Positions 11,501-27,561 of a stretch of 64,000 nt of DNA are shown in pieces (the first letter of the stretch is position 1; the number at the start of each line of letters is the position of its first letter). The notes beneath the pieces are model-generated. The model worked only from the letters and a program-made list of their open reading frames with translations, was not told the DNA's origin and ran no database searches. This DNA comes from Chlorokybus atmophyticus (Eukaryota; Streptophyta; Chlorokybophyceae; Chlorokybales; Chlorokybaceae). The stretch spans positions 86,620 to 150,619 of the forward strand of contig RHPI01002836.1 of the NCBI GenBank assembly GCA_009103225.1. Reading direction: 5' to 3'. Made by a program: the position numbers and the translations under genes.

Positions 11501-13171
11501 CAACAGTCCTGGATGAAGCTGAAGATGTTGATATGGAGGTGGAGGAGGAGGAAACCCTTGTGAGAGAGAGTTATCAGAACCAACAGAACCGTCAGCTTAC
11601 ACAAGAACAACACTCGCAATTTGCCCGCAAGTCATTCTCTCTGCTGCTCGAAAGCGATGATGTGGACATGGAAGTGGTCGACACCGTTGGTCAACAACCA
11701 TGCACTACACATGAAAGCTTGGATCCGCCTGCTATATGTATTAAGCCGGCAGAACCTGCCACGCAACATGCTGAAGTTATTGTCGCAACGACACCTGCAG
11801 AGCCCAGCAATGTGAATAATGTTGGCTCACCGCAAGTAGAGGACACAAACAGCCCAAGGTCCAGCATAGAACACGATGTGCTGGCTGCACATGACATGGT
11901 GCCCGCTGTTGCGCACCATCACGCCCGAGCGGCTTTCTGGCGAGTGCTGCCTCAGCTGCACACAAGCACGCATGGAGCGATGGAACAGCCTGCTGCAATT
12001 GCAAGAATCCAACATGTCGACTGTTCTCAACACGCCGTTGAGCAAGAAGAGCTCAATCCAGAGTCTTACACGCCACTTTCACCCCATTCCTACATCCCAC
12101 TCTCACCCCAAACGCCCACAGACACAACTTACTGGTTGGAAGCAGAGCAGCCTGATCTGGCTGAGCAGACCCAACATGTTGGCAACAATGTTGATGCGAA
12201 GCCGCTTGAGACTGACGTGAGGCATACATGTTTGTCTCCATCCGACCCCGTCCCAAGCCTGCTGCCTTCACTTGACGTGTGCCCCGTCAACGTTGAGTAC
12301 ATCACGTCAAAGCCAGGTGCTGTTTGTACTTGTGGTATGTTGTGCTTACAACCCACAGGTACCAATGCCTCAGACGTTATAGTGGTATTTGGTGATTTCT
12401 GTTTGCACAGAAAGAGATGAGAACATACGGAGCAGGCTTGACGGTGAAGCAGGTTTGAATGAAAGACTGCATCGCGCACATTGGAGTTACAGCCGCTGGG
12501 ATCGTATTGAACCCAGACGAGAGCGTGGGCGCACTCGTGCACGAGAACAGTCAATATCCCCTCGCCGATCTCCCCGCCAAGTACGTCTCTGTCTTCCGCT
12601 TATGTGTGCTTAGGCGTGTTTGTGCATCTGTGTGCGTTTGTGTATTGCGTGCTCGTATGTGTGTGCGCGCGTGCATGAGAGAGAGTGCATGTGTACAGTG
12701 TGCACTTACTTGCGTCTGTTGATCTCTGATAGTAGCTGCCTTTAGGCACGCCGTGTTGAGAGCTTACGGGTTCATCATGATGCAAGTGAGGAGCAGCAAA
12801 CACTCAGACTGGCATCACCATCATCTCCTCATGGCTACAACTATCGCTACACATCAGCCCGCACGCAGGAGACGCGCTACGAGCTACACGCCTCACCGCA
12901 AGCAACATACTTCAGCCGCAGGGAGGCAACATACTCCCACAGAGAAGTGGTACCAAGGTCCCCACGCGTTGACGAACATGCTCTTCACAGCCCTCACATG
13001 CGCAACAGTCAAGACAACGAAGCGTACTATGGGTACCACGCGCCACGCAGGCGCGACGACACATATAGCCCGCGTGACAGGCGCGAGAGGTCGTTGTCAT
13101 GCTCTCGCAATCGCAGCCCTCCGCGCGCCCGGTACCTCCCGAGGCAGTTCGTCGCACAAAGCCCAAGGTGA
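8505..13171 (+). CDS. ZCCHC8-like zinc-knuckle / PSP-domain protein with RS-rich tail
   Basis: ZCCHC8-family proteins belong to the nuclear exosome targeting (NEXT) complex, and the PSP domain is shared with spliceosomal SF3B2. Well-supported exons: 9181-9318, 9744-9919, 9988-10078, 10201-10299, 10390-10473, 10744-10813, 10989-11135, 11342-12315, 12411-12580 and 12746-13171. The core is a CCHC knuckle (CFNCGSYDHELSSC, from the 9988 exon) followed by the PSP region (PPPWLARMRMLGLPPGYDD, then GINAPIPYGAD). After this comes a long acidic, Pro/Gln-rich linker containing two DVDMEV motifs and SYTPLSP/SYIPLSP repeats. The last two exons are Arg/Ser-rich (SPRRSPRQ, SRNRSPPRAR), typical of splicing-associated nuclear proteins. 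The 5' exons are uncertain: an ATG at 8505 with a GTAAGT donor at 8541 is one option, and small exons near 9471-9510 and 9589-9657 are possible. Family assignment is strong for the core; the RS tail is not typical of human ZCCHC8. Confidence 0.82.
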
Positions 13172-14452
13172 CAATGCAGTGGTGTGGTATTCAGCATGAA
13201 TATGCTCAGAACCCACTGGTTGATAAGTTGTTGTGGCTGGTACAAGCAGTCGGTATAGTGCGTGGGCTGTAGCTGCATGCTTGACTCAAGTGTGCCCAAC
13301 TCTGTTGTGGCCAATTTGCTAGGCTGAGCTGTGCTTGCACCTCAGATCTCGCTGTGAAGCTTCTTCTACTCTATTCTCTGCCGACAGCACCGCTCGGGCA
13401 GTCACATGTAGCCTCTGACAATGGCATGTAGGACTGTGTACATGACACCAGGTGTATGTGATCGTATGCGCATCTCTGCTTGCGTGTTTGCATGGCGCCG
13501 CACTGGGCATGGTGTGCTTGCCGCTATTGCAGTGGCAGGAGTGCAAACACGCCGCATTTTCTGTGTATGCAGCTTGCGCGGGGGTTTTAGTGCACAGCAC
13601 GTTACCACGCACTCTGTTCCATAAGCTAGCAAGGAGCAACACACTCACACTCACAGCATTGCATATAATGTACACTCTACCATTCTGATACACAGTGCGC
13701 ACAACCTGCAGCGCCTGCGCATGCTGCTGAACCAGCACCAATGCTCACAGTGCCAACACGAGCAACCAGGTTGCTTCTTGCTTTGTCCCTTTCTCTGCAT
13801 AAATGCTTGAACGCTACTATACACAGTCATACATGGGTGCAACACAGCGCCAGTTGCTCGCTACCTCACACCGTGTTGCCAACACACATCACCTGCCACG
13901 ACACATGTACATACAACTTCACATCCTCCATCGTACACAGCACATTTGCCGCCTGTGTCGTCATCTAGGAGCACATGCAGAGTTGTGAGAACAGGACCGT
14001 GGCACAGTGGATTTACACAATACAAGTAGTACGGCTACGACACTCCAGGACATCATGCACTACTAAATGTAGTGTACACGGGTATGCTGCTGACCCGCAA
14101 GCACAGCCATGCACACAGAGACGCGGCACTCACACAATACACTGCCGTGATGGCCGCTGCGTGCACTGCAGCATGTCACAGAGCTGGCGCAGCAGGTATC
14201 ACATGCATTCAGCCCATGCGTAGCGTATGCAGTGGGCATGCTGATGCGGTGCATGCGTGGGCGTACGTGTACACGTGCGCGTGCATGTGACACATTTCAA
14301 TCGCTGCTCACCTTGAGATGGCTTTGCTGTCAGCACCAGCGGTTGACTTCAGACGGTATTGCCCTTGCTACCTGCACCGCCTGCATCAATCTATCACAAA
14401 CACCCACACTCACAGCAAGCATTATCATTGACATACCAGTTTCATGCACGCC
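13172..14452. other. Intergenic; no gene seen
   Basis: Many short overlapping frames occur, all rich in Cys/His/Thr because of CA/TG-type repetitive sequence. No splice-consistent coding model or recognisable domain was found. Confidence 0.5.
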
Positions 14453-14848
14453 TCAAGTCCATGTGATCCACTCTTTGAACTGCTGCCGTCGAGCAGAAAT
14501 ATCTCCATTCAACACAATGCCATAGAAGTTGGACACGGCGCCAAGTTGTGCACCTGTGAAATTGCCCAGGGCAAACTGGTTTTTAGGGAAAACTCCTGCT
14601 GGAGGGGTTTGTCCTTGGCGAGCTGAACCCTCAGTTGCCTTCTCGCGAACAAGTGGTGTTAGTGGAAAGTCTGGAGGACTTCTGAGATTTTGATCTCTCA
14701 TGCGCAGGTTGCTGATGCGCATGTGAAGCTCGCTGACTTTGTTATCGATTTTGTCGGTGAGCCTGTCTTCCGATTGCTTCACTACTTGCTCTATCAGTTC
14801 CTTGATATTTGCCAGGTCGCTATCCTGCAAGCCACTGTTGCTTGCCAT
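14453..14848 (-). CDS. Small intronless hypothetical protein with N-terminal coiled coil
   Basis: A 131-residue frame starts at ATG 14848 (MASNSGLQDSDLANIKEL) and stops at 14453. Residues ~8-50 (IEQVVKQSEDRLTDKIDNK, VSELHMRISNLRMRDQ) look like an amphipathic coiled coil; the rest (FPLTPLVREKATEG, then a Gly/Asn-rich stretch) has no recognised domain. It lacks introns in a region where neighbours have many, and stands divergent from VPS26 383 bases away. It could be a real small gene, the first exon of a longer one, or a retroelement ORF1-like remnant. Confidence 0.45.
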   Translation of the reverse strand: MASNSGLQDSDLANIKELIEQVVKQSEDRLTDKIDNKVSELHMRISNLRMRDQNLRSPPDFPLTPLVREKATEGSARQGQTPPAGVFPKNQFALGNFTGAQLGAVSNFYGIVLNGDISARRQQFKEWITWT

Positions 14849-15057
14849 CTCTCCACTGACTGCAGAAGTATACCATAATCACCCAACAAAGATGAAGTGT
14901 ACAACACGGAAGCGTTCGCATGGGACACACAAGCTCGCACTTGTGTGCAGTGCATGTGTGTCCCTGCGTGCGTGCGTTTCTGTGACGTGATGTGAACGGA
15001 TGCACAAGTGCTTAGAAGCAACGACGCAACGCACATGCCTGCCTGCAAAGCTGACAC

Positions 15058-15077
15058 CGCCGCCGCCGCCGCCGCCG
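15058..15077. repeat. (CCG)n microsatellite
   Basis: Short GCC-repeat tract in the divergent interval between the small minus-strand ORF and VPS26, followed by TG/GC alternation. Confidence 0.8.
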
Positions 15078-15230
15078 CCTGTGTGTGTGTGTGCGCATGC
15101 CAACAGCATTGTCACACTCAACGTATGTTCGTTGACGCCAAGGCGCAGTATATTGAGCCGTGGGCGGCGGTGGCGGTGGCGACCTCGGCGTTGGGGTTGG
15201 GAGCGTGGGCGGCGTGGTAGAGGAGGGGGG

Positions 15231-17801
15231 ATGAACTTCTTAGCGAACGCCTTCGGCACGCAGTGCACCATCTCTATCAACTTCAAGGACAGCGAACACA
15301 GACAGCAGGTGTGCTGGACTTGCAGTATCTACTACACCAATGCATACTTGCTTACTTGTGTGTTTCCAACTTTACTCGGGAAAGAACCGAGCAGGCACGG
15401 GAAACGCCCTCCTTCTCCCTCTTCATGCATGCGTTGCTCTCTCTGCCGCTACGACTGCGCATTTGTGATTCTGACTGCTGTGTACCAGCACTCTATCATC
15501 ATATACTACTATTACCGTACTATACAATTTGAAGCAGACGGACGGCAAACTACATTTACAGTGTAGAACCGTTGTGCAATACGTGCCTATGAACTAGTGC
15601 ATTTTGCAGCTGTGGTGCAGAGTGTGCTACTTCACCGTTGTGGTTTTGCACAATCTAGCACGGTTTCAGCGAACATTGCGTGTTGAATGAACACATGCCA
15701 ACAACTTCCGCTTGTTGGGACAGTGTATCGTTCGACTAGTTGTTCATGACTTGCTTTTGATCTGTTTTGTATGGCGCCTGTGTTAGCAGGAGTCAACCGA
15801 TGCACGCACACTGCATTAGGACTTAGCAAAACTCTCACTGCGGCCTGCATGTGTGTGCGTGCATGTACACTCATACAATCCATACCGCTTGCAAGCGTTC
15901 GCTCAATTATACACGTTTGGCTGCTGCAGGCCAGCATAAAAAAAGAGGGCGGCAATGTGGAGTTGCAGCCCGTGTACAAGAGCGGGGACACCGTAGCCGG
16001 CGAGGTTTGTGGCTCATGCACATACAACATGCACACAACATGCCCACCAACATGTAGTACCTACGCACCACATACACACTGCATATGCAGAATGCACACA
16101 TCACATGCACAGCGCATATGCACTACATACACACAGCATACACCACGTGTCATAGGTGTACAAGCTACGCGTACACAACATACACACTGCACACAGACAC
16201 TCCATAGATGCTGCACATTGCGCGCATGGCATGTTGTGTTCCATACACCACGTAGTAGCGTTGGTTGTGGGTAAGTGAAACCAGCCTTTCCATGCATTGT
16301 TGGCATTCTGCATGTTTCTTTGGCAGGTGCGGATAGAGCCGGTTGTTGGGAAGAGGTTGGACCACACGGGCGTGAAGATAGAGCTTGTTGGCCAGATAGA
16401 GCTGTACTATGACAGGGGCAACTTCCACGACTTTGTGTCTCTCACGCGCGACCTCGACCCTCCCGGAGAAATCACACAAGTAAGTGTTGTTGTGGTAATG
16501 AGTAATTAGATATGTGGTTGCTTTGGCGGTGATGGGTGATGTTTGTGCCGTGCTGTTGTGACTTGTGCAGGAGAGAAGATACCCCTTTGAGTTTCCTTCG
16601 GTGGAGATGCCGTACGAATCATACCAAGGAACCAATGTAAAACTCAAGTAAGCAGACAATATTTCCCAAGTCACCGATTTTGTACAAGCATGCATGCGAT
16701 TTTGAGAGCACGCGTGTCTTTTCAACTCGCGACGTGCACACGCGCGCGTGCGCACGACCGCTGCTACCTACATTACGTAGGCTACATGCACGTGTGCACT
16801 GTGCAATGCTTGTACAAACCATACAACATGTGAGCACGCCTCTGCACACGCGTGTGTGTACGCATGCATGTACATGCACACGCTCACACATGCACGCATG
16901 TATGTCCATTGTTACATGATGAAATAGATTTGTTGTCTCTCAGGTACCTCCTGCGCGTGACGGTGTCTCGTCACTACGCCGCCAACGTGTGTCGCGAGCG
17001 CGTGTTTGTCGTTCGCAACGCGTCGCCCCACCCGGACGGCAACAACGCGAAGATCAAGATGGAAGTCGGCATCGAGGACTGCCTCCACATCGAGTTTGAG
17101 TACGGGAAGAGCAAGTATCATTTAAAGGACGTCGTGCAGGGGAAGATATACTTCTTGCTTGTGAGGATCAAATTGAAACATATGGAGCTGGAGATACGCA
17201 GACGGGAATCTGCTGGATCAGGTGTGACAATGATGATGATGGGGTGGTGTTGGTGGTGTTGGTGACAACAATGATAATGGGTTGTGGCAGGTACAAATAC
17301 ATATAATGAGACGGAGACAATTGCAAAGTACGAGATTATGGACGGTGCTCCAGTGCGCGGTGCGTTGTTCAACATGCCACGCAATCGCATGCACACTTAA
17401 ACAAATACACAAACAAATACATGCACGCACACGCCTGTATGCACGCACGCGCGCAATCCCCGTGCAATTCCATGCATCCCCCCCGCACTTTTGAATACGA
17501 TTGCACAAATACAACATGTTGGACACTTACAAATGGGCTTCAGCGCCTCCTTCTGTCATACTCATTAGTTCATGCATTGCACTTGGACATCATCATCATC
17601 ATCGTATTCTGACAATGATTTTTGTGCGTAGGCGAGTCAATCCCCATTCGGCTGTTTCTCAGTCCCTACGAGTTGACACCTACGTACCGCAATGTCAACA
17701 ACAAGTTCAGCGTGCGCTACCATTTGAACCTCGTGCTCGTGGACGAAGAAGACCGCAGATACTTCAAGCAGCAGGAGATTACACTCTATCGAGGCGTGTA
17801 G
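15231..17801 (+). CDS. VPS26: Retromer subunit VPS26
   Basis: VPS26 is the arrestin-fold subunit of the retromer cargo-selective complex, which acts on endosomes to return sorting receptors. Seven exons (15231-15308, 15930-16004, 16327-16479, 16571-16647, 16944-17221, 17291-17359, 17632-17801) sum to 900 bases, giving 299 residues, the usual family length. Landmarks in order: [16 protein letters not shown] at the start; [11 protein letters not shown]; the highly conserved [50 protein letters not shown]; and the C-terminal [20 protein letters not shown] through [13 protein letters not shown]. All donors are GT and all acceptors AG. The start ATG is the only one fitting the family N terminus. 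The intron after exon 4 carries a long alternating purine-pyrimidine tract. The gene converges on gyrA about 700 bases downstream. Identification is secure. Confidence 0.97.
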
Positions 17802-18497
17802 ATAAGAGCGCGTGAGAGGACTTGAGTGAAGGCCTTTGACTATGTGACAGTCTTTGACTGATGTACAGATCACCCTTCCGTCTGATGCGCTGTGAAAGTG
17901 AGAGTGATGCGTGTTGGACTGGCATATAGCTGTAGGAGGTTGCATTGCTATGCTATTACGCGCGGCGCTTTACAATATGCATTGTATGGTGCATGGTCTG
18001 GACATATTCGCCTCAAGGTGTTCTTTATGCATGCTACACATCAATTCGTACATGAGAAGTCTGTCACAATTTTCAATACCTGTTCTGCATTGCAAGCTAC
18101 GCATCACCGAAAACCATGCGCACTATGCACAACTGCTAAGAGGCTTTGTCCAGTCCTTGATAAAATACAAGTTGACAAAATCAAAGGGTGTGACCACAGA
18201 ACCAACCAACCAACCAACCAGCCACAGAATTGCACACAAGTTCTAGCACGTGTGACTGAGCACCCATGCACATAATACTATGGTATGTGCTTTCCTCGTC
18301 TTCCATAACCTCATTTGCATATTGACGTATGCTACTGCTGTACAACATGTGTACAAGGCTCCGCCGATGCTTGGTTGCAACCAAATTCATACGATACATG
18401 CTAGAGCTATTCGCATGGCTCCTAAGCAATAGCAGACTACACAACAAACCTGCGCGCACGAATTGGCAGCGCAGCTTTATGGCAAGTCCATACAGAC
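17802..18497. other. Intergenic between convergent VPS26 and gyrA
   Basis: No gene seen. It contains the 3' flanks of two convergent genes, plus a short AACC tandem tract near 18202-18221. Confidence 0.6.
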
Positions 18498-23423
<4,926 letters not shown>

Positions 23424-23978
23424 CAAACTACGGACGAGGCTGACTGAAGGGCGCAACTGTTGCAAGCAAATGGCACGAGTTAGAGTATTGGGCAATTGAT
23501 TGGGCGTCTAAAAGTTGCCAAAATGTTGCAACGTGTTTCCAAGGGAACATGTCGGAGTCTGCGTGCGCGTGTATGCATGCGTGCTTGCGTGTATGTGCCT
23601 GCGTGCACCTGCAGTGTATACTGTGTGTGCGCATGCGTGCGCGTGTGCGGGTGTGTTAGTGTGCGCGCGTGCACATTGGACTAAATAGGCATCCTCCTCC
23701 CTAAACCCTTCGGCACGCTTCCCATGCACACAGACAGCCACTTTGGATCTCCATCGGCATGGTGACTGAATTATGACATATCCATGAACAATTCGGACAC
23801 CAGAACAAGATTTACGGTCAGGAGCTCACAGGGGCATGCAGAGGCGTAATGCCTTCGCACCATCTGGGAAGAGCTATCACGCAATTGCTACCGCTGCTAT
23901 ACGCAATGAATGAAATCAGGTACAAAGATAACTGGAAGCAAGTGACGTTTCACAAATATATGCATGGAGGGCAAGCAT

Positions 23979-24275
23979 TCATCCGTCGCATACCCGTGCC
24001 ATTGCGGAGGAGCTGGGGGAGGCGGCAGCAGCGGAGTTGGAGGATGTGGAGGGGGCGGAGCTGCCACAGGGCCCAATGCTGCAGCGCCCTACCCCGCTTC
24101 TTCCAGGCAGCAATCCACCAGAAATTACCGAAGTCTCCGCAGCCGCCGCCATGCAGACCCCCCTCTTCGCCAACACCGCCACCACCACCGCCGCCAACAC
24201 TGCCGCCGCTCCCACTATAACCAGGGAAACCCTAATGCCTTGCGTATAGTCCCATGCCGATGAACATGACAACAT
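23979..24275 (-). CDS. Possible small membrane protein (strand uncertain)
   Basis: A 98-residue frame from ATG 24275 contains a plausible membrane helix (VSLVIVGAAAVLAAVVVAVL) followed by an Ala/Ser/Gly-rich tail. The plus strand over the same bases is also open and Gly/His/Arg-rich, so GC-rich composition alone may explain both. No family is recognised. Confidence 0.25.
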   Translation of the reverse strand: MLSCSSAWDYTQGIRVSLVIVGAAAVLAAVVVAVLAKRGVCMAAAAETSVISGGLLPGRSGVGRCSIGPCGSSAPSTSSNSAAAASPSSSAMARVCDG

Positions 24276-24422
24276 GATATATTCCTGCTACGTGGCAGTG
24301 CGGCTCAATGCAAAAAGCAGCAAAATCAGCATGCAAGCTGTAAATATCTTTGTGCCAGCGTGGCGGCGGCGGCGAGGAGGTTGGTGTGCAGGTTGGTGGG
24401 GTAGGGTTTGATTGAAACGCGC

Positions 24423-24708
24423 ATGTCAGGCAGCAGGGGGACACTCTTCCTGCTGTACGCCTGCAGCGCTGCGTGCCTGGTGGGCGTTGTCCTTACCTCT
24501 CAGTACAGGAGGTGAGGATGCTGGTTGTGGTGGTCGAGACTAACTAGTTAGTAAAGCTGCCGTACGCATGTGCAAGTGGCTTGTGCTGTTGATTTCGGCG
24601 CTTATACGCGTGCCTTCTGTCGATCTGCTGATGGTATTGTGTTGCTTGCACAGAGCAACTGCGGGGCCTACGCTTGACGACCAGCTCAAGCGCAAGGAGC
24701 AGCGGTAG
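24423..24708 (+). CDS. Tiny single-pass membrane protein, 47 residues
   Basis: Two exons (24423-24511 and 24654-24708) join in frame. MSGSRGTLFLLYACSAACLV begins an N-terminal membrane helix of about 20 residues; a short basic tail follows (LDDQLKRKEQR-stop). Size and layout (MS-start, helix, charged helix) recall small mitochondrial assembly factors such as PET117, but the PET117 core residues after the helix are not clearly present, so this is only a resemblance. The next gene, the thioredoxin, starts about 130 bases downstream on the same strand. The last exon could instead splice onward into the thioredoxin region, but the frames do not favour it. Confidence 0.5.
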
Positions 24709-24836
24709 CCAAGTCAATTACTTTGCTACACATAGCACTCACACAGGGGGTACGCCTTTGTTTCTTGTAGTAATTCTACAAAATCTTTTGCTTTTGTTTT
24801 TCTTTTGTCTTATGCGCGGGCTGTGCAGTGAAGGTG

Positions 24837-26139
24837 ATGGCGTGCACGGTATCCTCTCAAGTGGCCGGTGCGCTGCACCACACAGAGAGTTTCATCGCAA
24901 GGCCCAAGTTGTTGACACAACACCAACACATTCACAGTCACAAGGTTTCAAGGGGTTGGCAAGCACCGAGGCCACAGAGACGCGTGGCTGTGGCTGCCAT
25001 CAAGATTGACCGGCGGCAGCATCTGGAGCAGGCTTACAAACGCCAGCAGGTGTACATGTGGAGAAGTTGTGTATGCTGTTGGTACTCATGTCAATACTTG
25101 TGCTTGTGGAGATGCTTTGTCCTTTGTAGCTCATGTCCAGTTGTGCAGGAAGACGAGGCCTTATTGGCGGAAGCGGATGTGACTTGCCCCGTTGAGTGTG
25201 TGCGGGAGGTGCGAACTTGCAAAGAATTTGACCACGTACTGGAAGAAGCGCAGGCTCACAATCAGGTACAGCTTTGAACACAAGTCTCTGTATGAATTAT
25301 CTAGGACTTCATGCTTGGTTCCGTCAGTAGTATGACACTACAGTGGCACGAGCATGGAGTTCCCCACCCACCACCCTAGCGCACATGTATGCATGCACTT
25401 GCGCTACATTTGCATACAGAGACGGGTGTTGTCTCTGAGCATTCGAGTGCCGCTCTGACACGTAGAGCAGATTGTGTATTGTGCATAGGACACTCACACA
25501 CAGGTGATGTGTCCTGGTACAGTGCTGTGTGTACACCATGCAGTACTGCCAGGTGGCACACGCTGCATCCCTGGTGCAGTGCAGTGCTGCCAGGGATTGC
25601 TATGCATGCGCAATTTGCCCTTACTGTTGGCTGCGCGACACAGCTGGTTGTTGTGGACTTCTACAACTCATCTTGCGGCGCATGCAAGTATATTGCACCG
25701 CAGTTCGTGAAGCTTTGCAAGCAGGTATCAGCTGTCTTAACTATTTCCGGCTGCATAAACTACACTTAGTGTGTGCTACCAGTGGGGTCGTGAGTCACTC
25801 AAGCTTGGATGCTGCTACAGACAGGCGGCGGCGGCGAGTCAGACATAGATCCAGTTAGCTTTGTAAAGCATAATGTCCGTGACGAATACGACGATCTGAC
25901 GGACATTGCGCAGCTGTACGGCATCAAGGTGGGCATGCGTTATTAGTGCAGTTCATGTTGCGTTACAGTGGTTTACGGATTGTACCTAGTCACTGTCGTG
26001 ACGCTCTTTACCGGTGCAGGTGGTGCCCATGTTTGCCTTCTTCAAGGACGGTGCAAGGGTTGACCAGTTTCCCACCAGGGACCGCAAGCGCCTGGCAGGA
26101 ACCATTGAGAAGCTGACGGGCATGCAAATACTGAAGTAG
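24837..26139 (+). CDS. Atypical thioredoxin with N-terminal leader (ACHT/TrxL-like)
   Basis: Five exons (24837-25049, 25149-25265, 25644-25724, 25821-25928, 26020-26139) sum to 639 bases, 212 residues. The first ~65 residues (MACTVSSQVAGALHH, then basic and His/Gln-rich, RVAVAAIKIDRR) resemble an organelle transit peptide. The thioredoxin fold follows: CKEFDHVLEEAQ, strand LVVVDFYNSS, active site SCGACK, then LYGIKVVPMFAFF containing the cis-Pro loop VVP. The usual WCGPC is replaced by SCGACK, close to the CGGCK/CGSCK sites of plant atypical Cys-His-rich thioredoxins, which work in chloroplasts. An acidic insert (GGGGESDIDPVSF) lies between the active-site helix and the next strand. Likely role: disulfide exchange in the plastid. 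Family-level confidence is high; the exact class and location are inferred. Confidence 0.85.
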
Positions 26140-26610
26140 GTACGCTGTGGTTGTTGCCAAGTGCAGTCACAAAATTGCACTGTAGTGGAAGTGGTAGTTA
26201 GTTTACCAACAACAGGTTGTTCAGTTCAAGCAGTACTTCAGAACATGGGTGTTGCTATAGAGCAAAGGCTGTGCGTACCCATTGCAGATTGCTCGCATTG
26301 ACAATGGGCCCGATTCATACATCATCGTAGTTCTTGTCAAAAGTAGTCATAGAATTGTCTGCATTGGGCTTGTCTTGTTGCAGTGGTAGTGTATGGTACT
26401 CTACCCACATGAGTAACAAGTGCATGTGGCCATACAATGCTTAGAAAAAGGATTCTGCATTCTGTTTGTGTACACAATCTTTCCCAGCACACATTGCCGA
26501 CAAGGCTGGTGGAAAGTGCGTACATGGAGGCAAGCAATTAGTCGACATCAACAGCACATACACGTCTACCAGGACAATTGACAAATTGTCACCCATTCCT
26601 TTTATGCACT

Positions 26611-27561
26611 CTAGTACTTTTGTTGAACCTGCGGTTGCATTTGTTGGAACTGCGGTTGCATCTGTTGGAACTGCGGTTGCACCTGTTGGAACTGTGATTG
26701 CACCACAGACGGTTGTACAACCTGTGGCTGGCCTGGTCGGCCGGGCGGCGGCTGCGTGCTGACCGGGGCTTTGTACAGTTTGTAGCATTCGGGCATGAGG
26801 CAGACGATGAACGCTACTGGACCAAAAAGCAAGGCCAGGATGATAATCCATAGGACGCCCATGTCCGTCAGCCCATCGCACTGGCCGCACCCGTGAGGGT
26901 ATCGTTTCCATTGGTAGGTAACTATGCTGCCGTCGGCCTGTGCTACTTGCTGCAAATGCCAAAACAACCGGGAACATCAGTCCTGGAACAGCACGCTAAT
27001 AATGCACAAAAAGTGGTTGATGCTTACCTCAGTTTGTCCTTCTACCGGCATTGCAAACCCTGGATGGTACATTGCTTGCATCATGACCGGGGCCTGCACG
27101 TACATGGGCTGCTGTTGAGCTTGCATGACAGCGGGGCCTTGGTTGCTGTACTGTTGAGGCCGATACTGCTGTTGTTGTTGTTGTTGTTGTTGTGGCATTG
27201 TCGGCAAAGGCGGATACACTGTCTGCTGCGAGGCAAAACTGCTCGGTGGCTGCGTGTACACCCCTGCTCCTCCAGCAACCGGGTAACCTGGGGGCAGGTT
27301 ACCCGCTGCTGGCGGGTAACCTGTTGGCTGGTAGCCTGCTGGTTGTGAGGGAGGGTTCTGAGCAGGGTAGCCAGCTGGGGGGACAGGCCCGCTCCCTCCC
27401 GCCCCGTGAAGCGGGTATCCGGAAGGTGGGACTGGCGCACTGCCACCTGCGGGATAGCCTTCCGGCATTGCTGGGCCTGAAGCTGGATATCCGCTAGGCA
27501 CAGAAGCACCGCCAGCTAAAGGATAGCCTTCTGGTGGTGCGTGCTGCCGTTCTGAAGGCAT
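26611..27561 (-). CDS. Membrane protein with GYP repeats and Gln-rich tail
   Basis: Two exons (27561-27028 and 26949-26611) give 290 residues. Residues 1-120 are a tandem series of GYP-type repeats (EGYPLAGG, SGYPASG, EGYPAGG, AGYPAQNP, TGYPPAAG), followed by a polyglutamine run (encoded by the GTT repeat at 27171-27194) and a Met/Gln-rich segment. The second exon carries a small Cys pair (CGQC), then one strong membrane helix (GVLWIIILALLFGPVAFIVC) and a tail of PQFQQM repeats. Proline/tyrosine repeats beside a hydrophobic domain occur in annexin A7/A11-type and cysteine-rich membrane proteins; no specific family is assigned. The repeat region is probably disordered and could bind membranes or WW/ubiquitin-ligase partners (inference). 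Confidence 0.75.
27171..27194. repeat. (GTT)n microsatellite coding polyglutamine
   Basis: Eight GTT/TTG units inside the GYP-repeat gene, coding about nine glutamines on the minus strand. Confidence 0.95.

Noticed and set aside
24837-26139. Protein disulfide isomerase
   Set aside because: Only one thioredoxin fold, no ER signal peptide or KDEL-like end, and a CGAC site; atypical thioredoxin fits better.
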